A program made the translations under genes and the position numbers. Positions 36,438 to 44,734 of a stretch of 64,000 nucleotides of DNA are shown here, in pieces (the first letter of the stretch is position 1; each line of letters starts with the position of its first letter). Origin of the DNA: Bacteroides sp. 214 (GTDB lineage Bacteria; Bacteroidota; Bacteroidia; Bacteroidales; Bacteroidaceae); assembly GCF_010501015.1 (NCBI RefSeq), contig NZ_QVML01000001.1:371845-435844 (forward strand). Direction: 5' to 3'. Below the pieces are notes generated by a model. That model was not told the DNA's origin. It saw nothing but the letters and a program-made list of their open reading frames with translations, and did not search any database.

Positions 36438-38299
36438 TGGTAAACCTGCAAATAGATAGCCTTACTAAATCTTTTGGCGATCATATACTTTTTGAGAATA
36501 TTACATTTAGTATTCTCGAAGGACAACGCATCGGACTCATAGCGAAGAACGGAGCAGGTAAAACTACTCTCCTTAATATTATAGCTGGCAAGGAAGGATA
36601 CGACAGCGGAGAAGTTGTCTTTCGTCGCGATATCACCGTGGGGTACTTGGAGCAAGACCCTGTTTATCCCGAAAATCTGAACGTACTCGAAGCATGTTTC
36701 TATCATGGTAACCACCTTATTGAGCTGATTAAAGAGTACGAACTTGCCATGGCAACCGAAGGTAATCCCGGGCTGGAAGCATTGCTCACCCGCATGGAAT
36801 ACGAAAAGGCGTGGGATTACGAAAGAAAGGCGAAACAAATCCTCACGCAACTTAAGATAACAGATTTTACACAACCTGTCAACCAACTATCGGGTGGGCA
36901 GCTCAAGCGCATTGCTTTGGCAAACGCATTGATTACTGAGCCCGATTTATTAATACTTGACGAACCTACCAACCATCTCGATTTAGATATGATTGAATGG
37001 TTGGAGGGATATTTGCAAAAGTCAAACCTTAGTCTGCTTATGGTAACGCACGACCGTTATTTCCTCGATAGGGTTTGTTCCGAAATTCTTGAGATAGACA
37101 ATAAACAGATATACAGTTATAAAGGGAACTACAGCTATTATTTGGAGAAACGCGAAGAACGTGTGGATGCCAAAAATCAAGAGATAGCTCGTGCCACAAA
37201 TCTGTATCGCACGGAACTGGAGTGGATGCGTCGTATGCCACAAGCACGTGCACATAAAGCAAAATATCGCGAAGACGCTTTTTATGATTTGGAGAAGGTT
37301 GCCAAACAGCGTCAAAACAACGATACCATTCAGTTGAATGTGAAGTCTTCGTACATTGGTTCTAAAATATTCGAAGCCGAACACGTATATAAAAGCTATG
37401 ACAATGTAAAAATACTCGAAGACTTTTCGTACATCTTTGCCCGTTACGAGAAAATGGGAATTGTGGGCAATAACGGAACTGGAAAATCTACTTTTATCAA
37501 GATACTGCAAGGTGAAGTTAAGCCGGATAGTGGAACGATTGAGGTTGGTGAAACGGTTCGTTTCGGATATTATTCGCAATCGGGTTTGCAGTTTAATGAA
37601 GAGATGAAGGTGATTGATGTGGTACAAGATATTGCTGAAGTAATAGAACTGGGTAATGGAAAGCAACTATCGGCTTCGCAATTTCTACAGCATTTCCTCT
37701 TTACGCCCGAAACGCAGCACAATTACGTGTATAAGTTGAGTGGAGGTGAGCGTCGCAGACTTTATCTCTGTACAATCCTCATGCGCAACCCCAATTTCTT
37801 GGTGCTGGATGAGCCTACCAACGACTTGGATATCATTACATTAAATATTCTCGAAGAGTATTTGCAAAACTTCAAAGGCTGCTTAATTGTTGTGTCGCAC
37901 GACCGCTATTTTATGGACAAGGTGGTAGATCATCTTTTAGTCTTTAATGGGCAGGGCGATGTACGCGATTTTCCAGGTAACTACTCTGATTACCGCGCTT
38001 GGAAAGCTCTGCAGGAGCAAAAAAAGAAAGAAGAAGAGAAGCCTGTTGAGGAGAAAAAACAACGCGTACGTACTACCGAGAAACAAAAATTAAGCTTCAA
38101 GGAAAAGCGGGAGTTTGAACAATTGGAACAGGAGATAGCTACCCTTGAAGAAGAAAAAAAAGTTATTGAATCAGCTCTTTGCAGTGGAACTTTATCTGTC
38201 GATGAACTTACGGAGAAGTCTAAGCGACTACCCATACTTACCGATCTGATTGATGAGAAAACCATGCGATGGCTGGAATTAAGCGAAATAGAATCATGA
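36437..38299 (+). CDS. ABC-F family ATPase
   Basis: 620 residues with two ATP-binding cassettes and no membrane segments. Walker A GAGKTTLL (about 38) and NNGTGKSTFI (about 350); signatures LSGGQLKRIAL and LSGGERRRLYL; Walker B LLILDEPTNHLDL and FLVLDEPTNDLDI. A linker between the cassettes and a C-terminal coiled-coil tail (about 535-600, lysine- and glutamate-rich) are typical. ABC-F proteins act on the ribosome in translation, some giving antibiotic resistance; which role applies here is not evident. The PHP gene overlaps its stop by 4 bp. Confidence 0.94.
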   Translation: MVNLQIDSLTKSFGDHILFENITFSILEGQRIGLIAKNGAGKTTLLNIIAGKEGYDSGEVVFRRDITVGYLEQDPVYPENLNVLEACFYHGNHLIELIKEYELAMATEGNPGLEALLTRMEYEKAWDYERKAKQILTQLKITDFTQPVNQLSGGQLKRIALANALITEPDLLILDEPTNHLDLDMIEWLEGYLQKSNLSLLMVTHDRYFLDRVCSEILEIDNKQIYSYKGNYSYYLEKREERVDAKNQEIARATNLYRTELEWMRRMPQARAHKAKYREDAFYDLEKVAKQRQNNDTIQLNVKSSYIGSKIFEAEHVYKSYDNVKILEDFSYIFARYEKMGIVGNNGTGKSTFIKILQGEVKPDSGTIEVGETVRFGYYSQSGLQFNEEMKVIDVVQDIAEVIELGNGKQLSASQFLQHFLFTPETQHNYVYKLSGGERRRLYLCTILMRNPNFLVLDEPTNDLDIITLNILEEYLQNFKGCLIVVSHDRYFMDKVVDHLLVFNGQGDVRDFPGNYSDYRAWKALQEQKKKEEEKPVEEKKQRVRTTEKQKLSFKEKREFEQLEQEIATLEEEKKVIESALCSGTLSVDELTEKSKRLPILTDLIDEKTMRWLELSEIES

Positions 38300-39147
38300 A
38301 TCTAACCAATTATCATACACATTGCTCTTTTTGTGATGGCAAAGCGCCACTCGAAGAGTTTGTTCAGGAAGCCATTGCGCAAAAGTTCACCTCCTACGGT
38401 GTTTCTTCACATGCTCCATTACCTTTTTCCACAGCTTGGACAATCAATAGCGAAGCTGCTTTGAATGATTACTTTCAGGAGTTTTATCGTTTGAAAGAAA
38501 AATACAGTGGGGAAATAGAACTGTATCTTGGTTTGGAAATTGATTATATGAATGACGAAAGCAATCCTGCGTCAGCATATTTCCAGGCACTTCCATTAGA
38601 TTATCGTATCGGATCACTGCACATGATTTACAATCTGAAAGGCGAGGTTGTAGATGTAGATTGCGGACCGGAGAAGTTCCGGGAAATTGTAGACAACCAC
38701 TTTGATGGCGATCTTGTGCATGTTATTAATGTGTATTATCAACGACTCACACGAATGGTTGAATTGGGTGGCTTCGATATTTTGGGACATCCTGACAAGA
38801 TACACCACAACGCCATGTGCTATCGTCCTGGTATTCTGGATGAATCATGGTACGAAAATATTATGAACAACTATTTTCAACGAATAGCCGCTGCAGGTTG
38901 TATGCTTGAGGTAAATACTAAAGCCTATTTTCAGCGTGGTGTGTTCTTTCCCAATGAACGCTATTTTTCACAGATAAAGCAGTTGGGTATTCCTGTAGTG
39001 GTAAATAGCGATGCGCACTTACCTAAGAATATAAACGATGCGCGCCCCGAAGCATTGGCAGCTCTGTTGAAAGCTGGCTATACCGAGGTTATGGAACTGC
39101 ACGGTGGCGAGTGGAAAAGCGTAAAAATAGGAGAGTGTAAGGAGTAA
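38296..39147 (+). CDS. Histidinol-phosphatase-type PHP protein
   Basis: 283 residues from the ATG at 38296, which overlaps the ABC-F stop (ATGA); the longer frame from 38269 is less likely. PHP motifs: NYHTHCSFCDG, VSSHAPL, LGLEIDYM, GSLHMI, GHPDKIH, and NSDAH near the end. The layout fits the HisJ/HisK type of histidinol phosphatase, which removes phosphate in histidine synthesis, though other PHP phosphoesterases are possible. Coupled to the ABC-F gene without evident functional link. Confidence 0.82.
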   Translation: MNLTNYHTHCSFCDGKAPLEEFVQEAIAQKFTSYGVSSHAPLPFSTAWTINSEAALNDYFQEFYRLKEKYSGEIELYLGLEIDYMNDESNPASAYFQALPLDYRIGSLHMIYNLKGEVVDVDCGPEKFREIVDNHFDGDLVHVINVYYQRLTRMVELGGFDILGHPDKIHHNAMCYRPGILDESWYENIMNNYFQRIAAAGCMLEVNTKAYFQRGVFFPNERYFSQIKQLGIPVVVNSDAHLPKNINDARPEALAALLKAGYTEVMELHGGEWKSVKIGECKE

Positions 39148-39159
39148 AAAAATCCTTGA

Positions 39160-39921
39160 TTAATTTCCTCCTTTTAGTATACGGTGCAACAATAGTGGCT
39201 CGTCGGTGGTTATGAAATCAATGCCTTGATCGATAGCCCATCTCATGTCAGCTTCTTTGTTGACTGTCCACACATTAACCTTCATGCCAAGTTCGTGCGA
39301 TTCTTTTATCCAACCGGGATTCTTTTTGAGTACACTAAGGTTGTAGTCGGGTCCTGTGCATCCTATCTCTTTCAACTCTTTCGGCGAGAGATTACCGTTT
39401 AAATAATAAACTGGGGTGCTTGGGGATGCTAAACGGATAAATTCCTTGGTGGCATGTAGCGAAAAACTTATGTATTCCACTCTCTCCTCCAAGTTATACT
39501 TTTTTATTAATCCAATGATTTCTTCTACAGCACGAGTTTCCCGTTTGGCAGATGAATGTTTCTTTAATTCGATGATTAAACGCACATTTAGCTTTCGTGC
39601 TTCGGATAGATATTCTTTTAGTGTAGGGAGCTTTTCGCCATTTGCCAGTTTCAGTTTTTTGATAGCGCTCGATTTATCATTTTCCATTGACACCCCCTTA
39701 TAGAACGGGTCGTGGTTTACAAACAATACATTGTCTTTACTAAGCCATACATCCAATTCGCTGCCATAACACTTGGCAGAATCAGCTTTTTGCATAGCGG
39801 CAATACAGTTTTGAGTAGCGCCTTCCGTTTTCCAAAATCCCCGGTGAGCAATAACCTGTGTTTGTGTACAAACCTTATCAACAAACACAGACAGCAATAG
39901 TAGTACTAATATTTTTTTCAT
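39160..39921 (-). CDS. Secreted glycerophosphodiester phosphodiesterase
   Basis: 253 residues with a signal peptide (ILVLLLLSVFVDKVCTQ). The GDPD motif IAHRGFW (HRG) and the active-site acids E55-L-D57-V and H-D-P (VNHDPFYKG) are present. The end carries NVWTVNKEADMRWAIDQGIDFITTDEP, typical of the family. It hydrolyses glycerophosphodiesters to glycerol 3-phosphate and an alcohol, probably in the periplasm. It stands alone on the minus strand, convergent to the PHP gene by 12 bp. Confidence 0.93.
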   Translation of the reverse strand: MKKILVLLLLSVFVDKVCTQTQVIAHRGFWKTEGATQNCIAAMQKADSAKCYGSELDVWLSKDNVLFVNHDPFYKGVSMENDKSSAIKKLKLANGEKLPTLKEYLSEARKLNVRLIIELKKHSSAKRETRAVEEIIGLIKKYNLEERVEYISFSLHATKEFIRLASPSTPVYYLNGNLSPKELKEIGCTGPDYNLSVLKKNPGWIKESHELGMKVNVWTVNKEADMRWAIDQGIDFITTDEPLLLHRILKGGN

Positions 39922-40027
39922 AATGAGCTGATTTCGTTTCTTACAAAAGTATCGAAAAATATTTTAATACAAAGAAACTGTCCTGAATAATAAAATACCA
40001 CAAATGTGTTATTTCTAATTTATAATA

Positions 40028-40035
40028 TACTTTTG
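40028..40035 (+). promoter_or_regulatory. -7 box of the cysK remnant
   Basis: TACTTTTG fits TAnnTTTG, 24 bp before the remnant ATG. It shows that the promoter region of the broken gene survives. Confidence 0.4.
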
Positions 40036-40058
40036 TAGAAAATACAATTGATATAATT

Positions 40059-40256
40059 ATGGAAAAGATTGCAGAAAAATAAACCGATCTCATTGGTAAC
40101 ACTCCATTGTTAGAACTGAAATCTTTTGAGAAACATTTATCTATAGATGCGCATTTGATTGGAAAGTTAGAGTATTTTAACCCATTAGGAAGTATGAAAG
40201 ACCGTATAAAACGAATAAAGTATGAAACAAGGTATTGTAGTAGAAAACGGCTCAAT
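40059..40256 (+). pseudogene. cysK: Broken, truncated cysteine synthase (cysK relic)
   Basis: The reading frame from ATG 40059 gives MEKIAEK then TAA, then continues in frame as TDLIGNTPLLELKSFEKHL... FNPLGSMKDRI, the start of O-acetylserine sulfhydrylase, including the PLP-lysine motif GSMKDR. After about codon 50 the match moves to the +1 frame (QGIVVENGSI, from 40228), then ends. About 60-65 of the roughly 310 residues remain. Defects seen: an early stop at codon 8, a frameshift and loss of the rest. Array A6 begins about 80 bp downstream. Confidence 0.85.
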
Positions 40257-40339
40257 TCGAAATCTTTGTTGGTGCTTGTCTTCCCTTTACATTTCTGCTT
40301 ATTCCCCCAAAATACAACGTGCTCTAAGACGCTTCTGAG

Positions 40340-40449
40340 AGGGGTATTTCAGCCCCAAATACTTGACGCGTCAACTCTTTATACTTGACGCGTGTACTCT
40401 TTATACTTGACGCTTCAAGTATTTGGAGCACACGGCTATACTATTTTCC
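40340..40449. repeat. 22-bp array A6 (CTTGACGCGTCAAG, inverse copy of A1)
   Basis: Three strong units start at 40362, 40384 and 40406, 22 bp apart, with weaker flanking units at 40340 and 40428. Core CTTGACGCG(T)CAA. Bases 40383-40413 equal the reverse complement of 8921-8951 over all 31 positions, and GCTTCTGAGAGGGG (40331-40344) equals the reverse of 8969-8982. It lies downstream of the cysK relic and before the tRNA-Lys terminator. Confidence 0.9.
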
Positions 40450-40481
40450 CTATAACTTTAAGTTGTGCAAGTGGCATAAAG

Positions 40482-40522
40482 AAAAAACGCTAAAAGTCTA
40501 TAATTTAGACGATTAGCGTTTC
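40482..40522 (-). terminator. Terminator of tRNA-Lys
   Basis: AACGCTAA (40486-40493) pairs with TTAGCGTT (40513-40520), with GTCTA/TAGAC inside; on the minus strand it is followed by six T residues. Confidence 0.82.
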
Positions 40523-40529
40523 CTTTTTG

Positions 40530-40602
40530 TACACCCTCAGGGACTCGAACCCTGGACCCATTGATTAAGAGTCAATTGCTCTACCAGCTGAGCTAAGAGT
40601 GC
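40530..40602 (-). tRNA. tRNA-Lys (anticodon CTT)
   Basis: Minus strand: acceptor GCACTCT pairs with AGGGTGT (G-U pairs at two positions), D-stem GCTC/GAGC, anticodon stem ATTGA/TCAAT around loop CTCTTAA (anticodon CTT, reads AAG), T-stem CAGGG/CCCTG with loop TTCGAGT, discriminator A. CCA is not encoded. Confidence 0.94.
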
Positions 40603-40619
40603 ATCTCTTTTAGCGTGTG

Positions 40620-40650
40620 CAAATTTACGTTTTTTGTTTTATTAGCCAAA
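40620..40650 (-). promoter_or_regulatory. Promoter of tRNA-Lys
   Basis: Minus-strand TAAATTTG (plus CAAATTTA, 40620-40627) with TTTG (plus CAAA, 40647-40650) exactly 19 bp upstream. Confidence 0.75.
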
Positions 40651-40713
40651 ACTTTTCAAATTATTTTCTACAAAAAATGTCATAAAAACAAGAACGGTAG
40701 TGGTGTGGAATGC

Positions 40714-41553
40714 TTATTCCCACTCATACAGTTCCGACGCAGTATTTCGTTTTAGTGCAACGAGCTGTACATCCTTTCCGGGAATGATGCCTTTTGCACG
40801 CAGTTTATATTCTACAGTTTTGTAGGCAAGCTCAGGGTGGTTGTTGTCTTTACTCAAGTGACACAACCAGATGTGTTGCAGATGTTCGTTGATGTTTTCG
40901 GCAAGAAAATCGGCAGTAGCATTGTTGCTTAAATGCCCGTTACTACCTGTGATGCGTTGTTTTAAGTATTCGGGGTAGGTGCCCATTCGAAGCATTTCGT
41001 CATCGTAGTTGGCTTCCAAAATGAGGTAATGGGCTTTATTGATGTAGTGTGCTGCTAATGGGGTTATTTCACCTAAGTCGGTTAAAAACGAAAAATTCTT
41101 TCCGCCAACCTCTATATAATAACCTACATTATCTGTTCCGTCGTGAGGAACTTCAAAAGCAGTGATGTTAAAAGCAGCTATTTGAGTTGGCTCTTCTTTT
41201 TTGATGTATCGTACGCAACTGTATAGTTTTTCGGTAACACAGTAACTTTTATTAATCCCTTCGTGAATATGCGCGGTAGTATAAATCGGTATATGTAGTT
41301 TCTCGCCTAAATTGCCAACAGACTTGATGTGGTCGGCATGGTCGTGTGTAACGAGTACACCAAGAATTGACTCCATAGCAATGTTTACATCTTTCAGTCT
41401 TTTCTTAATAGTGCGCACACCAATACCAGCATCTATGAGTATGCCGTGCTTGCCGTAGCCTAAGTAGTAACAGTTGCCGCTACTTCCGCTTGCCAGACTT
41501 AAAAATTTCACTGTGGGGGTATTCTGAATGGGGTAATCTATTTCTAATTGCAT
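40714..41553 (-). CDS. MBL-fold metallo-hydrolase (YycJ/WalJ-like)
   Basis: 279 residues from MQLEIDYPIQNTP (41553). The longer frame to 41601 starts inside the terminator of the upstream gene and is rejected. Metallo-beta-lactamase motifs: FLSLASGSSGNCYYL, LIDAGIG, VTHDHADH and later conserved histidines (GSNGHLSNNATADFL, LCHLSKDNNH). The layout fits the YycJ/WalJ-type nucleases or related hydrolases; substrate not evident. It stands alone on the minus strand between tRNA-Lys and the MFS carrier. Confidence 0.85.
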   Translation of the reverse strand: MQLEIDYPIQNTPTVKFLSLASGSSGNCYYLGYGKHGILIDAGIGVRTIKKRLKDVNIAMESILGVLVTHDHADHIKSVGNLGEKLHIPIYTTAHIHEGINKSYCVTEKLYSCVRYIKKEEPTQIAAFNITAFEVPHDGTDNVGYYIEVGGKNFSFLTDLGEITPLAAHYINKAHYLILEANYDDEMLRMGTYPEYLKQRITGSNGHLSNNATADFLAENINEHLQHIWLCHLSKDNNHPELAYKTVEYKLRAKGIIPGKDVQLVALKRNTASELYEWE

Positions 41554-41587
41554 CTTTATTTGTTTATTCATTCGCAGTGGGACGAAC

Positions 41588-41620
41588 AAAAAAGCCGTCA
41601 CTTCGGAAAAGTGACGGCAA
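41588..41620 (-). terminator. Terminator of the MFS/POT carrier
   Basis: GCCGTCACTT (41594-41603) pairs perfectly with AAGTGACGGC (41609-41618), followed on the minus strand by six T residues. Confidence 0.85.
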
Positions 41621-41643
41621 ATATAGCGAAAAAAGGAGTATGC

Positions 41644-43011
41644 CTATGCTAGCTTCTCTTTCTTTTTGTCAATTCCTCGGGTGATTTTTCCAAATATCAG
41701 CAATGCAAAAGCGGCAATTAATCCAATAGCGGCAAAATAGAACCAGATATAGTGTGCGTTGGCGCTAGCTGCTTGCCATGCCTCGTGAGAATCGAACAGT
41801 GCGGGATCCGGACAATACTTAGTAAGCAGCCAACCAGCCAGTCCAAAACCGAAAATAGAAGATAGAAATGAATGTAAATGACTGAAGCCTAAATACATAC
41901 CTTCTTCTCCTTTGGGCGCTTGCAGAGAGAAATACTCCAGATAGCGTGGCGAAATGAAACACTCTGATAATCCTTGTACAACAATCCCAACAATCATCAT
42001 TAATGTAATATTGCTAACACCAGCAATTACTTCGTTCTCCAAAATATTGCCGCAAGCCATTAGTATAGCAGAAAATGGAATCAAAAACATACCAATATTC
42101 ATGGAGGTTATGGCGGTTCTCTTGGACAATAGTTTCGTTATGAAACCTACGCAGCACACCACCACTAATGGATTCACATTAGCAATCCAACCTGGCCGGG
42201 CAGCTTCGCCTGCTAAGCGGATAACGTATTTGGGCATGGTTGCATACAATTGGTGTTGCACCATCCAGAAGCCGGTAACAATTATAATTAGTACCACCAA
42301 ACGCCAGTTGCTAAGTAGCCGTTTAAAACCCTCCCAAATATCTAGCATGCTTTTGCCTTCTCCAGCTGTTTCGGCAGATTTGTACAGGAAGTAAACAGCA
42401 ATAAGGGCAATGAGGGTCATAGTCCCCGAGAAATAATTAATAAAGATATACGCTTCGTCACCTACGATACCTCGTAGCGGATCAATAATAGTTTTTCCGG
42501 TAAAGGCACCAATATTTACCATCATATAGAAAATGGAATAGCCTTTTGCGCGATTGGCCTCGGTGGTTTCTTTGGCAACCGATGCGGATATAACAGATTT
42601 AATGAAAGAACCACCTACTACTATACAGAGCAAAACCGGTACAATAACCCAACGATAGGCACTATTGTGTAGCCCGTTGAAGGTGGTTGTTTGTCCGTAT
42701 GAAACCAGTCCGGTGCTTTCGAGGAGGGTGGGGAATATGGCTAACCCGAAGTATCCGATAGTCAGCAATGTAAATGCAGTAAGCATGGATTTGCGAAAAC
42801 CAATTTTGTCGGCATAGGCACCCGAGAAAATGGGTAATAGATACAAACCGCCCGAGAATAATCCGGAGATGATACTTGCTTCGAAGTCATTGAAACCAAG
42901 AATATTCGATAAGTAGAGTGTTAAAACTATAAAAACGGCATAATATGCCATTCGCTCGAACAACTCTACGGTATTGCTCACCCAAAATGCTTTGGTAAAT
43001 CCTTTTTTCAT
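41644..43011 (-). CDS. MFS/POT-type transporter
   Basis: 455 residues with about 12 membrane helices. The beginning (FTKAFWVSNTVELFERMAYYAVFIVLTLYL) has the ExxERfxYY-like signature of proton-dependent oligopeptide carriers (here ELFERMAYY). Loop GAYADKIGFRKSM is the MFS cytoplasmic motif. The protein likely takes up peptides or a related solute with protons, but the POT assignment is by this N-terminal motif only. A promoter box (TAACTTTG, 43048-43055) lies 37 bp upstream. Confidence 0.8.
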   Translation of the reverse strand: MKKGFTKAFWVSNTVELFERMAYYAVFIVLTLYLSNILGFNDFEASIISGLFSGGLYLLPIFSGAYADKIGFRKSMLTAFTLLTIGYFGLAIFPTLLESTGLVSYGQTTTFNGLHNSAYRWVIVPVLLCIVVGGSFIKSVISASVAKETTEANRAKGYSIFYMMVNIGAFTGKTIIDPLRGIVGDEAYIFINYFSGTMTLIALIAVYFLYKSAETAGEGKSMLDIWEGFKRLLSNWRLVVLIIIVTGFWMVQHQLYATMPKYVIRLAGEAARPGWIANVNPLVVVCCVGFITKLLSKRTAITSMNIGMFLIPFSAILMACGNILENEVIAGVSNITLMMIVGIVVQGLSECFISPRYLEYFSLQAPKGEEGMYLGFSHLHSFLSSIFGFGLAGWLLTKYCPDPALFDSHEAWQAASANAHYIWFYFAAIGLIAAFALLIFGKITRGIDKKKEKLA

Positions 43012-43047
43012 AGCATTGAATTAGTTGATGAATTTATTTTTCGCGGA

Positions 43048-43077
43048 CAAAGTTATAAAAAAAGGGCACTTCGCAAA
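43048..43077 (-). promoter_or_regulatory. Promoter of the MFS/POT carrier
   Basis: Minus-strand TAACTTTG (plus CAAAGTTA, 43048-43055) with TTTG (plus CAAA, 43074-43077) 18 bp upstream. The -33 box lies in the uxaC terminator hairpin. Confidence 0.6.
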
Positions 43078-43086
43078 GTACCCTTT
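43057..43086 (-). terminator. Terminator of uxaC
   Basis: AAAGGGCACTT (43061-43071) pairs with AAGTACCCTTT (43076-43086) with one mismatch; on the minus strand T residues follow. Confidence 0.8.
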
Positions 43087-43121
43087 ATTGTATTATCGGT
43101 TCTGTTTAACCTCATTTCTCT

Positions 43122-44528
43122 TTAGAACTGGAAGAATTTCTTCGCATTGTAGTAACTGATATCTTCAATCATCTGATTAACACGTTCCATTTCTGAGTAT
43201 GGAATCTCGCCGTTTTCTACATCACGACCCACCAAGTTACAAAGTGTGCGACGGAAATACTCATGTCTTGGATATGACAGGAATGAACGAGAGTCAGTCA
43301 ACATTCCAACAAAGCGGCTCAACAAACCAAGTACCGAAAGCGCGTTCATTTGTTTTTCCATGCCATCTTTTTGATCCAGGAACCACCAGCCCGAACCAAA
43401 CTGCATTTTACCTGCAACGGTTCCATCTTGGAAGTTACCAATCATGGTGGCAATAACTTCGTTTGCACAAGGGTTAAGGTTGTACAGGATTGTTTTTGCC
43501 AATTTGTTTTGTGAGTTCAAGCGGTCGAGCAACTTACTCATTGCCTTAGCAGTTGTAAATTCGCCTATTGAATCGAAACCTGTATCGGGTCCTAATTGTG
43601 AGAACATACGGCTATTATTATTACGAATAGCACCATAGTGGAATTGTTGTGTCCAACCTTTTTCGTAATCCATAATACCAAATTCAACCAACATGGCCGA
43701 TTTGAACTTCAGAATTTCTTCTTTGGTTAGTTGAGTGCCACCATACACCTTATTAAATATAGCACTGATTTCGGCGTTGGTGTAATCTTCTGCGTAAAAC
43801 TCTTCGATACCGTGGTCGGACAATTTACAGCCTTGTGCCGCGAAGAAGTCGTGACGATTGTTTAATGCTGCAATCAGGTCGTTGTAGTTGGAGATATTCA
43901 CACCGCTAACTTCGGCAAGTTTCTCTACATACGCACGGAAGTCGGCAGGAACTTCTACTGCCATAGCTTTGTCTGGACGCCATGTTGGAAGCATTTTTAT
44001 TTCAAATCCGCTTTCGCGTGTTTTAATGTGGTATTCCAAGCTATCAATTGGGTCGTCGGTTGTACACACTACCTCAACGTTGTAGCGGCGCATCATGCCA
44101 CGAGCGCTATAGTCGGCAGTAGCTAACTTCTCGTTACATTCGTCATATATTTCGCGGGCAGTTTTAGGACTCAATATTTTATTGATACCAAAAGCTGTCT
44201 TTAATTCCAAGTGTGTCCAGTGGTAAAGTGGGTTACGCATGGTATAGGGTACTGTTTCTGCCCATTTTTCGAATTTTTCCCAATCGCTGGTGTCTTTGCC
44301 TGTACAGTATTTTTCGTCAATACCGTTAGTTCTCATGGCGCGCCATTTGTAGTGGTCGCCTCCCAACCAGATTTCAGTTAGTGATTTGAACTTATGATCA
44401 TCTGCAACCATTTGTGGAATCAGGTGGCAGTGGTAATCAATGATAGGCATTTTGGCTGCGTGTTCGTGATATAACTTTTGTGCGGTTTCTGTCTGCAACA
44501 AGAAGTTTTCATCCATAAAGTTTTTCAT
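43122..44528 (-). CDS. uxaC: Glucuronate isomerase
   Basis: 468 residues from MKNFMDENFLLQTETAQKLYHEHA (44528), the usual start and length for UxaC; a longer frame to 44600 is rejected because it would cross the promoter. The metal-binding start IDYHCHLIP, MLTDSRSFLSYPRHEYFRR near the end, and GSGWWFLDQKDGM are hallmark stretches. It isomerises D-glucuronate/galacturonate to fructuronate/tagaturonate. The uxaB gene, next step, lies divergently across a shared promoter region. Confidence 0.96.
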   Translation of the reverse strand: MKNFMDENFLLQTETAQKLYHEHAAKMPIIDYHCHLIPQMVADDHKFKSLTEIWLGGDHYKWRAMRTNGIDEKYCTGKDTSDWEKFEKWAETVPYTMRNPLYHWTHLELKTAFGINKILSPKTAREIYDECNEKLATADYSARGMMRRYNVEVVCTTDDPIDSLEYHIKTRESGFEIKMLPTWRPDKAMAVEVPADFRAYVEKLAEVSGVNISNYNDLIAALNNRHDFFAAQGCKLSDHGIEEFYAEDYTNAEISAIFNKVYGGTQLTKEEILKFKSAMLVEFGIMDYEKGWTQQFHYGAIRNNNSRMFSQLGPDTGFDSIGEFTTAKAMSKLLDRLNSQNKLAKTILYNLNPCANEVIATMIGNFQDGTVAGKMQFGSGWWFLDQKDGMEKQMNALSVLGLLSRFVGMLTDSRSFLSYPRHEYFRRTLCNLVGRDVENGEIPYSEMERVNQMIEDISYYNAKKFFQF

Positions 44529-44597
44529 GATAACTTGAATTAAATTGTTTATATTATTGCTTATTGGTATTTTTGTTTTATTAACCGTTATCGCACA

Positions 44598-44628
44598 CAA
44601 AAATAGTTGTTTCTATTGTTAAGCCAAA
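44598..44628 (-). promoter_or_regulatory. Promoter of uxaC
   Basis: Minus-strand TATTTTTG (plus CAAAAATA, 44598-44605) with TTTG (plus CAAA, 44625-44628) exactly 19 bp upstream. Confidence 0.75.
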
Positions 44629-44645
44629 ATTACTCACTATATTTG
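44615..44645 (+). promoter_or_regulatory. Promoter of uxaB
   Basis: TATATTTG (44638-44645) with ATTG (44615-44618) 19 bp upstream. It interleaves with the divergent uxaC promoter, so one regulator could act on both. Confidence 0.65.
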
Positions 44646-44734
44646 CCACCCTGATTTGTGTTATTTAACTCTTTATTACACCAATCATAGATATAAACAA
44701 ACAAGATACATAGAACAAATAAATCAAACAAATT

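Noticed and set aside
40107..40388. Plus-strand frame as a real 93-residue gene
   Set aside because: It is the in-frame remainder of the cysK relic running into array A6; no start signal of its own.
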